A DNA stretch of 40,000 nt from Prorocentrum cordatum (taxonomy: Eukaryota; Sar; Dinophyceae; Prorocentrales; Prorocentraceae): the NCBI GenBank assembly GCA_963575745.1, contig CAUYUJ010008047.1:199139-239138 (forward strand). Direction: 5' to 3'. Below are positions 9,644 through 17,200 of this stretch, piece by piece. A program made the translations under genes and the position numbers. The first letter of the stretch is position 1. The number at the start of each line of letters is the position of its first letter. The notes under the pieces are model-generated. The model was not told the origin of the DNA and did not search any database. It saw only the letters and a list, made by a program, of their open reading frames with translations.

Positions 9644-11496
9644 GGTGGTCCCCACCCCTTCTTCGTTCCCTCCTCCCTCCGCCCCCCCCCCCTTCCTCCC
9701 CCTCCTCCTGCGTGGCGCCGATACGTTTGCAGGTGAATTCATATCCTTCTCACTGCCCGCAGTTCTTTGCCACACGCATAACTTTTTATCTTGCCAATGC
9801 GCCGTCTGTGCGCCAGGCTTGACTGACTGACTGTTGGAATCGAGAGTGGAGGCCTGCCACCAAGGCAAGGGCCGCCACCAGGCAGCTAAAGTGGCAGAGG
9901 AAAAACCCAAAAGCAGCGAATGAGGGGCAACGACGACGCGACGCAGGCCACAAACTACATCGTGGAAGCCGCGCGCCAGTGGTCAGCGCAAGGACGCCGT
10001 ATAACTCAGCCTCTTTGTCCACCCACCCTCTTCCGCTCCTCCTCTTATACCCCCTCCTCCCTGTCATCATCGACCCCCTCCTTTTCATGTCTTCCTCCTT
10101 TTTCCTCCTCCTCCGTTTCCAGCAGGATCTAGCTCATTCGTTACCATCGAGCGCTGTGCAAGTGGGCCTGGTCAGCAGGATCGTACCAATCGCTTGCGCA
10201 GTGAGTCCAATGCGAAATGCTCCTGCTCCTCATCCATCCCTTTCGCCTCTCTCCCTCAAACTGGGCGATATTGCGGAGCACCGCAGTGTGAGTTGCATAG
10301 TTCAGACTCCAATCACAATCGTCACGTATCGTGATTTCCCGTTCCGATTACTAGATGCTAGCGAGCGTGATCCCCTGACGAGGCCTATGAGCGTTACTTC
10401 AACTGCAATTTAGCGTGAATCCAAGGTGCCGAACGCTCTTGGGTTAAGTGCTTAACGTCTCGGTCGAAGATTCTTCTCCCCCTCCTTTCCCCCGAGGCCA
10501 ATGCTGTTATTGGAACCCCGCTCTCCATAGCGAGCGAGGGGAAGGTACCCCCAGTAGCCTGTTGCACCCCATCGACAGGCCGGTGCGGAACACGATGGCA
10601 GCCTCGAGGCCGCTCCAGACCAGGGTCGCCCAAACGCAGAAGCCCAGCTGGTAGCCGGTCAGGCCTCCGAGTGGGCGGATGGGTATCCTCTCCTCGAGAA
10701 TGGAGGACGAGGCAGAGGATCGAGGAATGAGGCTTTCTGTGTTTTCTGCCACTTAGGAGGCTCAAGCGTGGCTTCCGGAAGCCTCCTGAGTCCTCCAGGA
10801 ACTCTCTGGAGGCCTCGAGGGACATCTGGAGGCCTCGAGAGGTCCTCCTTTCCTCGTCAATTTCGTTATCCTCGTCCTCTGTTAGTGACGTCGTCGTCGC
10901 CGCCACCATATACGTCGTCGTCGCCGTCGTCGACGACGCACTTAATCCCTCCCTCCGTACGCTGGTCCCTCACTCCCTCGGTAACTCGGTCCCACCATCT
11001 GTCTCCCCCGTCTCATACCCTCCCCCGCCCCCTCCAATCCCTTCCGCTCCCCCATCTCCCCCCTCACGTCTCCTGCCGCTCCCTCCTTGCTCCCAGCTCC
11101 CCCTACAATACAACGATCCGTCGGATCGGATCAGGTGATGTGACCAAAGCCCCCAAACGGCCTGGACTTAATCGAGGCCACATAACCTGTGCCCTCTTTT
11201 CTCCTCGTTTTGCTCGTCCTGCACCCTCTGCGCTTCCTCCTGCCGACGGGAGCTATCTCAAAGCTGACGGTCCCGGAGGGACACCCTGAGCAACTTTCTG
11301 CAAGCGAAGTTTCCAAAGGGACGGGGGGTCTTTCCCCTATCCAACTGAAGCTCCTCTGCGCCTGCTGCTCTTCCTCCTCCGCATTTCCCGGAGCTCTCCA
11401 GAGGTATCGGAGCGTGTCTGCAGGTCCCCCACATGGCGAAAACATGTCCAGCAACCTCGATTATGCTCCTCCTCCTCATCCCGCCCCTATTCCTTT
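9644..11496. other. No gene identified; CT-rich and GTC-rich low-complexity patches
   Basis: CT-rich runs occur at 9655-9710 and 10020-10120, a CTCGAGG-rich patch at 10590-10840 and a CGTCGTCG patch at 10880-10940. Several open frames of 60-170 codons exist, but none has a recognisable domain, a consistent start or codon bias that separates it from background. A host gene with introns cannot be excluded. Confidence 0.35.
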
Positions 11497-11700
11497 ACTC
11501 ACTCACTCACTCACTATGCTCACTCATTATCCTCACTCACTATCCTCACTCACTCACTCACTCACTCACTCACTCACTCACTCACTCACTGACTCTCCTC
11601 ACTTACTCTCTCTCTCTCTCACTCACTCACTCACTCACTCACTCACTCGGCGACTGACTTACTGACTGACTGACCGACCGACTGACCGACTGACTGACTC
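11497..11700. repeat. (CACT)n and (GACT)n tetranucleotide arrays
   Basis: Perfect and near-perfect CACT units fill about 11497-11645, with short CT interruptions. GACT/GACC units follow from about 11650 to 11700. The second array differs from the first by one base per unit, so it may derive from it. Confidence 0.95.
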
Positions 11701-12057
11701 CCCTCTCCTTCTCATTCCTCCTCCCTCTTGCGGCCGCGAAGCTGGCAGGCTAGGCGCACGGCGTACAAGGGAGACAAAATGTCGAGCGCGCTCCCTGGCG
11801 GACCCCGGCGAAACGGCTGGATGGCCGCCGGGGTGTGCCGAAAAGCTCTGCCTCCCAAGCCGTCCGCGGGAGAGCCCCAGGCGAACCCGCGGAGGGACCC
11901 TCCACGTGCTCACCGCGTCCTGCCCTCCTCCTTCCTCCTGAAGCTCGCCCTCCTCTTCCTATGGTGGCTGCTGCCCTCCCCGGGCAGAAAGGATATCCAC
12001 ACCGCTGCCGACAACCTAGTGAAAGATTCCACATTGTGCGGTCTGCACTCGCGCACG
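11701..12057. other. No gene supported upstream of the spliced-leader relic
   Basis: An open frame runs through here into the retrogene, but the spliced leader at 12220 shows that the transcript began downstream. This stretch therefore need not be coding. It is GC-rich with no recognised motif. Confidence 0.45.
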
Positions 12058-12219
12058 CAGGACGACGAGGACGAAGACGAGGATGACGACGAGGAGGACG
12101 ACGAGGATGAGGAAGACGAAGAGGATGAGAAGAAGGCTGAGGAGAAGAAAGATGAGGATAGCGGGGCGGAGAAATATGAGGACGATGGTGAAGGGGGGGA
12201 GGAGGAGGAGGAGGAGAAG
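12058..12219. repeat. GAC/GAG triplet-rich tract
   Basis: Purine-rich GAC, GAG and GAT triplets give an Asp/Glu-rich translation on the plus strand and a poly-Ser one on the minus strand. The tract ends directly at the spliced-leader relic. A similar GAG/GAC-rich sequence flanks the copia insertion on both sides (13495-13517 and 31429-31500). Confidence 0.8.
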
Positions 12220-12241
12220 TCCGTAGCCATTTTGGCTCAAG
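12220..12241 (+). other. Genomic copy of the dinoflagellate spliced leader (relic SL)
   Basis: All 22 bases match the conserved dinoflagellate spliced leader, whose consensus core is CCGTAGCCATTTTGGCTCAA, with T at the variable first position. In an SL RNA gene the leader is followed by a GT splice donor; here it is followed by CCTGCC, so this is not an SL RNA gene. The known explanation for a leader embedded in genomic DNA is that a trans-spliced mRNA was reverse transcribed and reinserted, a process described as widespread in dinoflagellates. It fixes the 5' end of the retrogene and the host group. Confidence 0.92.
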
Positions 12242-12345
12242 CCTGCCTTGGGCGCCAGGCAGGCAGGTGCTTGCTTGGCCTCTCTCGTCTGCTGCTGCGC
12301 TCGAGAGCGGCTCTCTCCATCTCCCCTTCGCCGCGTCCTGTGGCC

Positions 12346-13305
12346 ATGGCGGAGCTTTCGGAGGGGTCCAAGGTTTCTGCTACGGGTGGCCGCCCGCTTC
12401 TGTGGCGGCCTAGCTCGCTCCGCTCCCAGGAGGATGCCGCCCTGGGCAGATCGGCTGCGAGAAGAAGGGCCAGGCGGAAATGCAGGCAAGCTTGCGAGAA
12501 CGCCCTGCGCAAGCTGGCCGAGGCAGAGGCGCGCCCAGGCTCCTGGCAAGATCGGGAGCGGGCGGCGCGGCCGGCGCTGGTGCTCGCGGCCAGCGGGCGC
12601 CGGGTCCCTGGGGCGCGACGGCGGCGCCGGAATGCCGCACTTCACGCGGCGCGCATCCCAGCGGTGGGATTCGCAGCCGCCTCTGAGGCCGACCTGGCAT
12701 GGGCTGCTGCAGGGCCTCGGCTTGGGGAGATGCACACCCACGAGGTCCATGCAGAGGTGCTGGATGGTCAGCTGCTCAACGTGGCTGTGCCTGGCACGGA
12801 GGCGCTGGGATTTCAGCCTCCCTGCGCTTTCCCCATCGACGAGGGCGTGGAGGACGAGTGCTCGGGCTGGCCTGCTCCTGGCATCTGGCAGCCTCTCAGC
12901 CCCGATGCGGAGACTCGCATCTTCGCGGACGGCTTGGAGGCGGGCTGGCGGCTCGCGGAGCAGTACCTGGAGCACAGGGGGCCCACGGAGAAGGTACGCA
13001 CCCAGGACGCCTCCCTCGTGTCGTCGGGCGGGGTCGTGGAGGAGGTGCACGAGGAAAGCCTTCGAGGAGCTCCTTTTCGTTTTGCCCCTGGATCTTTTCG
13101 CCAGGGTGATCCCGATCTTGACGGCGAAAGTCGGAATGCTGGCTCGTGTGGATATCGGGATCGCCGTGGAGTCACAGGGTCGAGCCGCAAGAGGGCGGTG
13201 CATCGCCGCAGCCCTGCGACTTCTGATCCTGGCCCGACGGCGCCGCCGAGTGCAGACGCTTCTGGCGTCGGGCCCCCGCAGAAGGCCGACTGCCAGCAGC
13301 AATGA
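12346..13305 (+). CDS. Retroposed single-exon gene of unknown function (319 aa)
   Basis: The ATG at 12346 is the first one in the long frame after the spliced-leader relic, 104 bases downstream of it, in a good context (GCCATGG). The product starts MAELSEGSKVS. It has an Arg-rich basic helix-like stretch (residues ~40-95), then a more ordinary segment (residues ~125-235; for example LGEMHTHEVHAEVLDGQLL and ETRIFADGLEAGWRLAEQYL), then a low-complexity basic tail. I do not recognise the family. The tail is suspicious: from about 13045 a different plus-strand frame reads ELLFVLPLDLFARVIPILTA, which looks more protein-like, so a frameshift near 13045-13060 is possible. There is no intron, as expected for a cDNA copy. 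No poly(A) tract is visible downstream. The open frame extends upstream to 11728, but that part precedes the transcript start implied by the leader. Confidence 0.6.
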   Translation: MAELSEGSKVSATGGRPLLWRPSSLRSQEDAALGRSAARRRARRKCRQACENALRKLAEAEARPGSWQDRERAARPALVLAASGRRVPGARRRRRNAALHAARIPAVGFAAASEADLAWAAAGPRLGEMHTHEVHAEVLDGQLLNVAVPGTEALGFQPPCAFPIDEGVEDECSGWPAPGIWQPLSPDAETRIFADGLEAGWRLAEQYLEHRGPTEKVRTQDASLVSSGGVVEEVHEESLRGAPFRFAPGSFRQGDPDLDGESRNAGSCGYRDRRGVTGSSRKRAVHRRSPATSDPGPTAPPSADASGVGPPQKADCQQQ

Positions 13306-13512
13306 ACCCACCCTGTCCTGGGACCAGCCTAGGCGGGGTTTCGGGTTTGGGGCTTCGGCGACGCTTATTCTCCTCTTTCCCTCTTTTCCCCCCTCCGTCT
13401 CGGCCTTCCTTCTTCTCCGCAAGCGTCGCCTTAGCCTCCCGTCCATAATTTTGTCGCCTAGAGTGGACTTGTGACACAGCAGTGCAACAGTGCAAGAGGA
13501 GGAGGAGAAGGC
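13306..13512. other. Retrogene 3' flank up to the copia insertion
   Basis: Probably 3' UTR of the retroposed gene. It contains a 10-bp perfect inverted repeat, GGCGACGCTT at 13357-13366 and its complement at 13421-13430. It ends in a GAGGAGGAG-rich tract that the copia element entered. Confidence 0.4.
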
Positions 13513-13517
13513 GATCA
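13513..13517. repeat. Target-site duplication of copia element, left copy (GATCA)
   Basis: GATCA here and at 31429-31433 directly abut the outer ends of the two LTRs. Five bases is the usual duplication length for Ty1/copia elements. Confidence 0.95.
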
Positions 13518-13713
13518 TGTGTATGGGGTTGAAGCACAAGGGCACAGAACCCCTGATCCGTTGGTAGAGAGAAGGAGGGATAGATGGATATCTTTCCCTC
13601 CCGCACGATCAAGGTCTGATCGATCTATCTCAATACCTGAGCCCAAACGGCCGGGCGCAGGAGAGGTAAGGATAAGGAGTAAATATGAGGGTATTACACG
13701 GGTTCCATTCACA
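13518..13713 (-). repeat. 3' LTR of the copia element
   Basis: Identical in length (196 bp) to the copy at 31233-31428. It starts TGTGTATGG and ends ATTCACA on the plus strand. Five substitutions and no gaps separate the two copies. No TATA-like box is obvious, which is normal for dinoflagellate promoters. Confidence 0.97.
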
Positions 13714-13724
13714 CCCCCCGCCCC
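13714..13724 (-). promoter_or_regulatory. Polypurine tract for plus-strand priming
   Basis: On the element's sense strand this reads GGGGCGGGGGG and directly touches the 3' LTR, the standard place for the RNase H-resistant primer of plus-strand DNA synthesis. One C interrupts it. Confidence 0.8.
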
Positions 13725-13752
13725 GAATCCCGCCCGTTAAGGCGGGACTCGG
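13723..13752 (-). other. Hairpin next to the polypurine tract
   Basis: Arms CCGAATCCCGCC (13723-13734) and GGCGGGACTCGG (13741-13752) pair at 11 of 12 positions around a 6-base loop. This is the third hairpin in the element's 3' UTR. Confidence 0.6.
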
Positions 13753-14278
13753 GAACAGAGGAAGGGAATCCGTAACCTCTGAACTCCTTTAGTCCTTAAG
13801 TCAGAAGGCAGCTGGGCTTAAAATCAGCGAAGCCACAGCTGCAAAGTGAAGTTAGAAGGAGCACCCTAAGTCCCCCTTTCTTCTCCAAGCGCGCTTTGGT
13901 GCCCCCTCGGTGCGCCCCCCAAAACGCTTCGGCACTCGAGGGCGGAGAAGAATGAGACAAGGGTGGGCGGAGAAAGAAGATCTGAGCGTTAAAGCAACAT
14001 GCAAACTGCCTCGCTTCTGCGAGGCAGGTGTTGCCACCAGCTAGCATATTATTCTCGACGCAATCAGGTTTAAACTGTTAAAATATGCACGCTAAGATCG
14101 CGCTGACGAACACGATCTTGAAATGAAACACATCATTGTGTGAGAGCGAATGTCTGGCCAGACAAAATGTCGTGTTGATGAACACGAAAGTCATGTGTAA
14201 AGACTCTGTTTGGCGACTCCCGTTGGCGTTGCTCCTTAGGAGGCTGCCTCGGTGATCGCAAAAGGCATTTGTGTGTGT
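13753..14278 (-). other. 3' untranslated region of the copia element
   Basis: No coding frame with recognisable features lies between the stop of the last ORF (14393) and the 3' LTR. Two hairpins stand at 14279-14375 and one at 13723-13752. Confidence 0.6.
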
Positions 14279-14307
14279 GGCCACTTTTGTTATATAATGA
14301 AGTGGCC
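14279..14307 (-). other. 3' UTR hairpin 1
   Basis: GGCCACTT (14279-14286) and AAGTGGCC (14300-14307) form a perfect 8-bp stem around a 13-base A/T-rich loop containing GTTATAT on the plus strand. It sits 15 bases from hairpin 2, whose loop has the same GTTATAT. Confidence 0.75.
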
Positions 14308-14322
14308 TAAAATATGAAATAG

Positions 14323-14375
14323 CCACCGCTCAAGGCGAACTTTGGTTATATCGAAGTTCGTGCCTTGAGCGGTGG
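14323..14375 (-). other. 3' UTR hairpin 2 (20-bp stem)
   Basis: The arms 14323-14342 and 14354-14375 pair along 20 bp, with only a 2-base GT bulge in the right arm. The loop is 11 bases and includes GGTTATAT. It lies just beyond the stop codon of the last ORF (14393). A role in RNA stability, 3' end formation, packaging or transport is possible, but nothing here decides between them. Confidence 0.85.
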
Positions 14376-14392
14376 GCCTTGCGGCCGACTCA

Positions 14393-16303
14393 CTACGTGT
14401 TGCCGTTCTTGTAGAACCTGCGGTCCCACATCCTCTGGCCGTTGTGCGTCACGTAGCTCGTCGTGAATGTCACCCGAGCCGTTCTCGGGATCCAGTTGCG
14501 AAACCAATCATTGTACGTGATGTCCTGGATGTATACGTACTCATCGTTGTTGATCGCGATGTAGATCCAACAGTTGATGTAGTAACTCCAGTACCTGAGG
14601 CCCCAGTAGCTGCCCTCAAGGTCATCACGCCAGTACGCGGCGTAATCTGATGTACGCGCTCTCTTGGCACGCGGCCCCGCGGGCGTGTAGTCCGTCGCGC
14701 CTGAGGCGCTGGACGCAGCAGCATCGCCAGGAGCAGGGCGCGGCGGCGGCCGCGGATGGCGCGGCGGCTCCATGGCATCATCGGACTGGTGGGATTGTGT
14801 ATCGGGATCGGTTCTCACCCCTGTATCAACCCCCCTCTGGTCGGTATGTGCTGGATCGAGGGGGCCTAACAACTCATTGGCAATCGCGGCAAGCTTACGC
14901 TGAGTGAACTGTTCACGGGTTCCGTCCCTTCTAGGGAGAGAAACCGTGACCAGTCCGCGGGCCTGCCGCGTCTGCCTGTCGATGCGCCCCTCGTTCAGCC
15001 ACCATTTCCTCCGACCAGCCTGTCCTGTCCTAATGCTGACGTCGAGGATGTCCCACGCATCGCGCATGTCCTTCACTGTCCAGGGCTTCTTGCCGACGTT
15101 CACGCGGGCACCTGTCATTTGGTGGTGGAACTTGAGGTCGCTGAGAAAGCGTTGTACGAGATTGGCGAAGGGGTAATACAGAGGTCGGTCGTCGTCGGCT
15201 TCGCCCATCAGTCTGCACTCATGTGCAGGAAGGCTACCTGCTTCGACCCACTTCTGATGCCTCTTTTTGGACACATTGGCCAATCTCCGCAACTGATCTT
15301 TCTCGTTGCCTGCGTGCGATCGCGCACCCGTCATAATGACGTGCGCACCGTCCTTCATGTATCTCGCGATGTGGTCCTCCGAGAGTGTCGTCTTGATCCA
15401 GTTCGTCAGCTTCTGGAGGTACGCGAGATCGCTCTGTGTGGCGGTGCTCTTACCCGTGGCGCCTACGGCCACGGTATACTGCCAACAGATATCACAAAGT
15501 GTGCCGTCACCTGTGACAACCCCGAGGGACAGATCTCGACCGCAGTTCTGACAGAGCGGTATGGGATGCAAGATCGTCTCGGGGGCCCCTTCCGAAGTGA
15601 GGTGATCGCGGGATCCCCAGCGGGTGTCCTGACCGCGAGCGAGGCTCTGGCCGGTCTGATTGATCGCCTCACGATTGGTCTCGGTGTTCGGTCGGGAAGC
15701 GATCGATCTACTTAAACCCTCGATCTCGATCCTAGACAATCTTTCCCCTGGCAGTCCTTTGTACTCTATCTTGGTGTTGTCCGTATCCTCGGCACCGCCA
15801 TGGCATGCGTTCTCCTCACGAAGACGGCGAGCTTTCTCCTGCAAGGTAGCCTCGTTGTCGCCCTCCTCGCGCTTGAGTCCCGTCTGCTCGGCTATGATAC
15901 GAACCATAGTTTCCTGATCGGGAGCTGCAGACGCAACGCTGCCTGGATCCTGGGGAATATCCTGCTCAGCGCCTTGCTCACGAGGCGCAGCAGGTGTTTC
16001 CACCAGCTCATCCCATACAGGAAAGTCTGGATTACCGCATGTCTCAGTACAATTGTTAAATAGGTCACGCAATGCCTGAAGTGCAGGATGGTTCTCATGG
16101 ATGGCCTCGTTGGCGAAATCTGGAAGCTCCGCAATACTACCTTTCAAGATGTTCTGGTATACTTTGGAGATCCATTGAAAGATGCCTGTGGTCGACTCCT
16201 CGATAGTCTCTGGGTCGAGGTAGTGTACCAACTTTTTGAAGAACTGATCTGCACTGCGATTTGGTAAGTCACGTGCCCATTTGTGGGTATGATTGTAGTT
16301 CAA
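14393..16303 (-). CDS. Copia 3' extension, terminal ORF with CxxC...CxxC motif (unknown function)
   Basis: This 636-codon frame has no homologue I recognise. It is in the same frame as 16322-17200, from which only a TAG at 16322-16324 separates it. It opens at a non-ATG codon, so it is better read as the C-terminal part of a longer product. Around residues 245-270 it has two Cys pairs, CQNC and CDIC, 15 residues apart, a zinc-ribbon or treble-clef spacing. A Pro/Arg-rich linker (near RHPRPPPRPAPGDAA) precedes a C-terminal domain of about 90 residues rich in Trp and Tyr (SYWGLRYWSYYINCWIYIAI). The body between these is Lys/Arg-rich and mostly helical in appearance. The stop at 14393 is followed at once by two hairpins. 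Confidence 0.6.
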   Translation of the reverse strand: MNYNHTHKWARDLPNRSADQFFKKLVHYLDPETIEESTTGIFQWISKVYQNILKGSIAELPDFANEAIHENHPALQALRDLFNNCTETCGNPDFPVWDELVETPAAPREQGAEQDIPQDPGSVASAAPDQETMVRIIAEQTGLKREEGDNEATLQEKARRLREENACHGGAEDTDNTKIEYKGLPGERLSRIEIEGLSRSIASRPNTETNREAINQTGQSLARGQDTRWGSRDHLTSEGAPETILHPIPLCQNCGRDLSLGVVTGDGTLCDICWQYTVAVGATGKSTATQSDLAYLQKLTNWIKTTLSEDHIARYMKDGAHVIMTGARSHAGNEKDQLRRLANVSKKRHQKWVEAGSLPAHECRLMGEADDDRPLYYPFANLVQRFLSDLKFHHQMTGARVNVGKKPWTVKDMRDAWDILDVSIRTGQAGRRKWWLNEGRIDRQTRQARGLVTVSLPRRDGTREQFTQRKLAAIANELLGPLDPAHTDQRGVDTGVRTDPDTQSHQSDDAMEPPRHPRPPPRPAPGDAAASSASGATDYTPAGPRAKRARTSDYAAYWRDDLEGSYWGLRYWSYYINCWIYIAINNDEYVYIQDITYNDWFRNWIPRTARVTFTTSYVTHNGQRMWDRRFYKNGNT

Positions 16304-16321
16304 TTGGTATGACTCCGCATT

Positions 16322-17200
16322 CTATGCTTTCGGTCCAAACCGAATCTCAAATTGTAAATGTGACTGAGTTTTGTCCATTACAATTCTGTCTGCGCCACTG
16401 TGTATCTCGATGATCTGTTTCATCTTGATCATAGGCGAATCCACCAGCAGCTCCGATGTCCAACAATACGCACGGCAGCCACCAGACTGTTTAATCCATC
16501 TTGAATCCTCGTCGGGGTCGTAATCTGGATGGTTAAGGAAGTCCGATGGCGGGTCAATGATGTTGTCGAGGATGCTTGCCTCAATCTGCTCATCTGCTTG
16601 GATGTCTGCCGAGAGGTCTGCTCTCATGTTGTCGTTCGCAGCTTTCTCATCAGCAGTGAGCGTTATGTTCGATATGTCCACGATTACGGTGATCGAAGGA
16701 TCACGCGATGATGCTGCAGTCTGTCGAGGATTGTCGCCCGCATGAGCGTTGTCCTCGGCAGGTGTGACCACCAGCTCGTCTGGGTCGGGTGTCCGAGGAG
16801 CGGGCCTTCTTGGCGGTGTACGCGGAATCCGTGGTCTATGAATGCTCGGCATGCCAAGGTATGGTAAACTGCCGTCAGTCTTGTGCTGGAGTATCTTTTC
16901 GCTGCATGATGTCGGACCTTTCAGGACGGTCTCCATGTGCGTTGGGTCAGTGGCGTGTTCTTCGATACGAATCGGTAATGCAAAGACAACGCCCTTGAGG
17001 GGCATGCTTTTGTCATTATACCATATGTTTACCCATCGTAAACCGTAGTTGAGAATAGGTACTTGTACCGCAAAGAACTTGTCGAATATGCCGAAATGGA
17101 TGAGTGGACCATATATGTGTCCCTTGGTAAGGCAATCTCGGCATTGTGATTGCCCTTGGGCCAGTGGTTGTCGTAATGAAAGAATTTGGTAGATACCCAA
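16322..17200 (-). CDS. Copia 3' extension, segment between the Tpt1-like and zinc-motif regions
   Basis: This is a 292-codon frame of unknown function. It overlaps the preceding Tpt1-like frame (17029-18327) by 172 bases in a different phase. Sequence such as IHFGIFDKFFAVQVPILNYG suggests that the real product switches into this frame near 17085-17115, a -1 change. The middle is a Pro-rich linker (RPRIPRTPPRRPAPRTPDPD) followed by an acidic region. The C-terminal 80 residues look globular (GGCRAYCWTSELLVDSPMIK). The TAG at 16322 ends it, and the next frame continues in phase. No ATG is needed if it belongs to a polyprotein. Confidence 0.5.
   Translation of the reverse strand: MGIYQILSLRQPLAQGQSQCRDCLTKGHIYGPLIHFGIFDKFFAVQVPILNYGLRWVNIWYNDKSMPLKGVVFALPIRIEEHATDPTHMETVLKGPTSCSEKILQHKTDGSLPYLGMPSIHRPRIPRTPPRRPAPRTPDPDELVVTPAEDNAHAGDNPRQTAASSRDPSITVIVDISNITLTADEKAANDNMRADLSADIQADEQIEASILDNIIDPPSDFLNHPDYDPDEDSRWIKQSGGCRAYCWTSELLVDSPMIKMKQIIEIHSGADRIVMDKTQSHLQFEIRFGPKA

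Noticed and set aside
12220-12241. A spliced-leader RNA gene
   Set aside because: No GT splice donor follows the leader, and an ORF begins about 100 bases downstream.
11728-13305. A single 525-codon gene with an acidic N-terminal domain
   Set aside because: The spliced-leader relic at 12220 marks the 5' end of the transcript, and the acidic stretch is a GAC/GAG repeat. Only the ATG at 12346 onward is supported.
12016-13545. A 509-codon minus-strand frame opposite the retrogene
   Set aside because: It contains poly-Ser and Arg-rich shadows of the plus-strand sequence and no motif, and the leader gives the plus strand as sense.
13518-13713. A short gene within the LTR-like repeat
   Set aside because: The repeat is non-coding and has all the marks of an LTR: TG...CA ends, a second copy, flanking GATCA and an adjacent polypurine tract.
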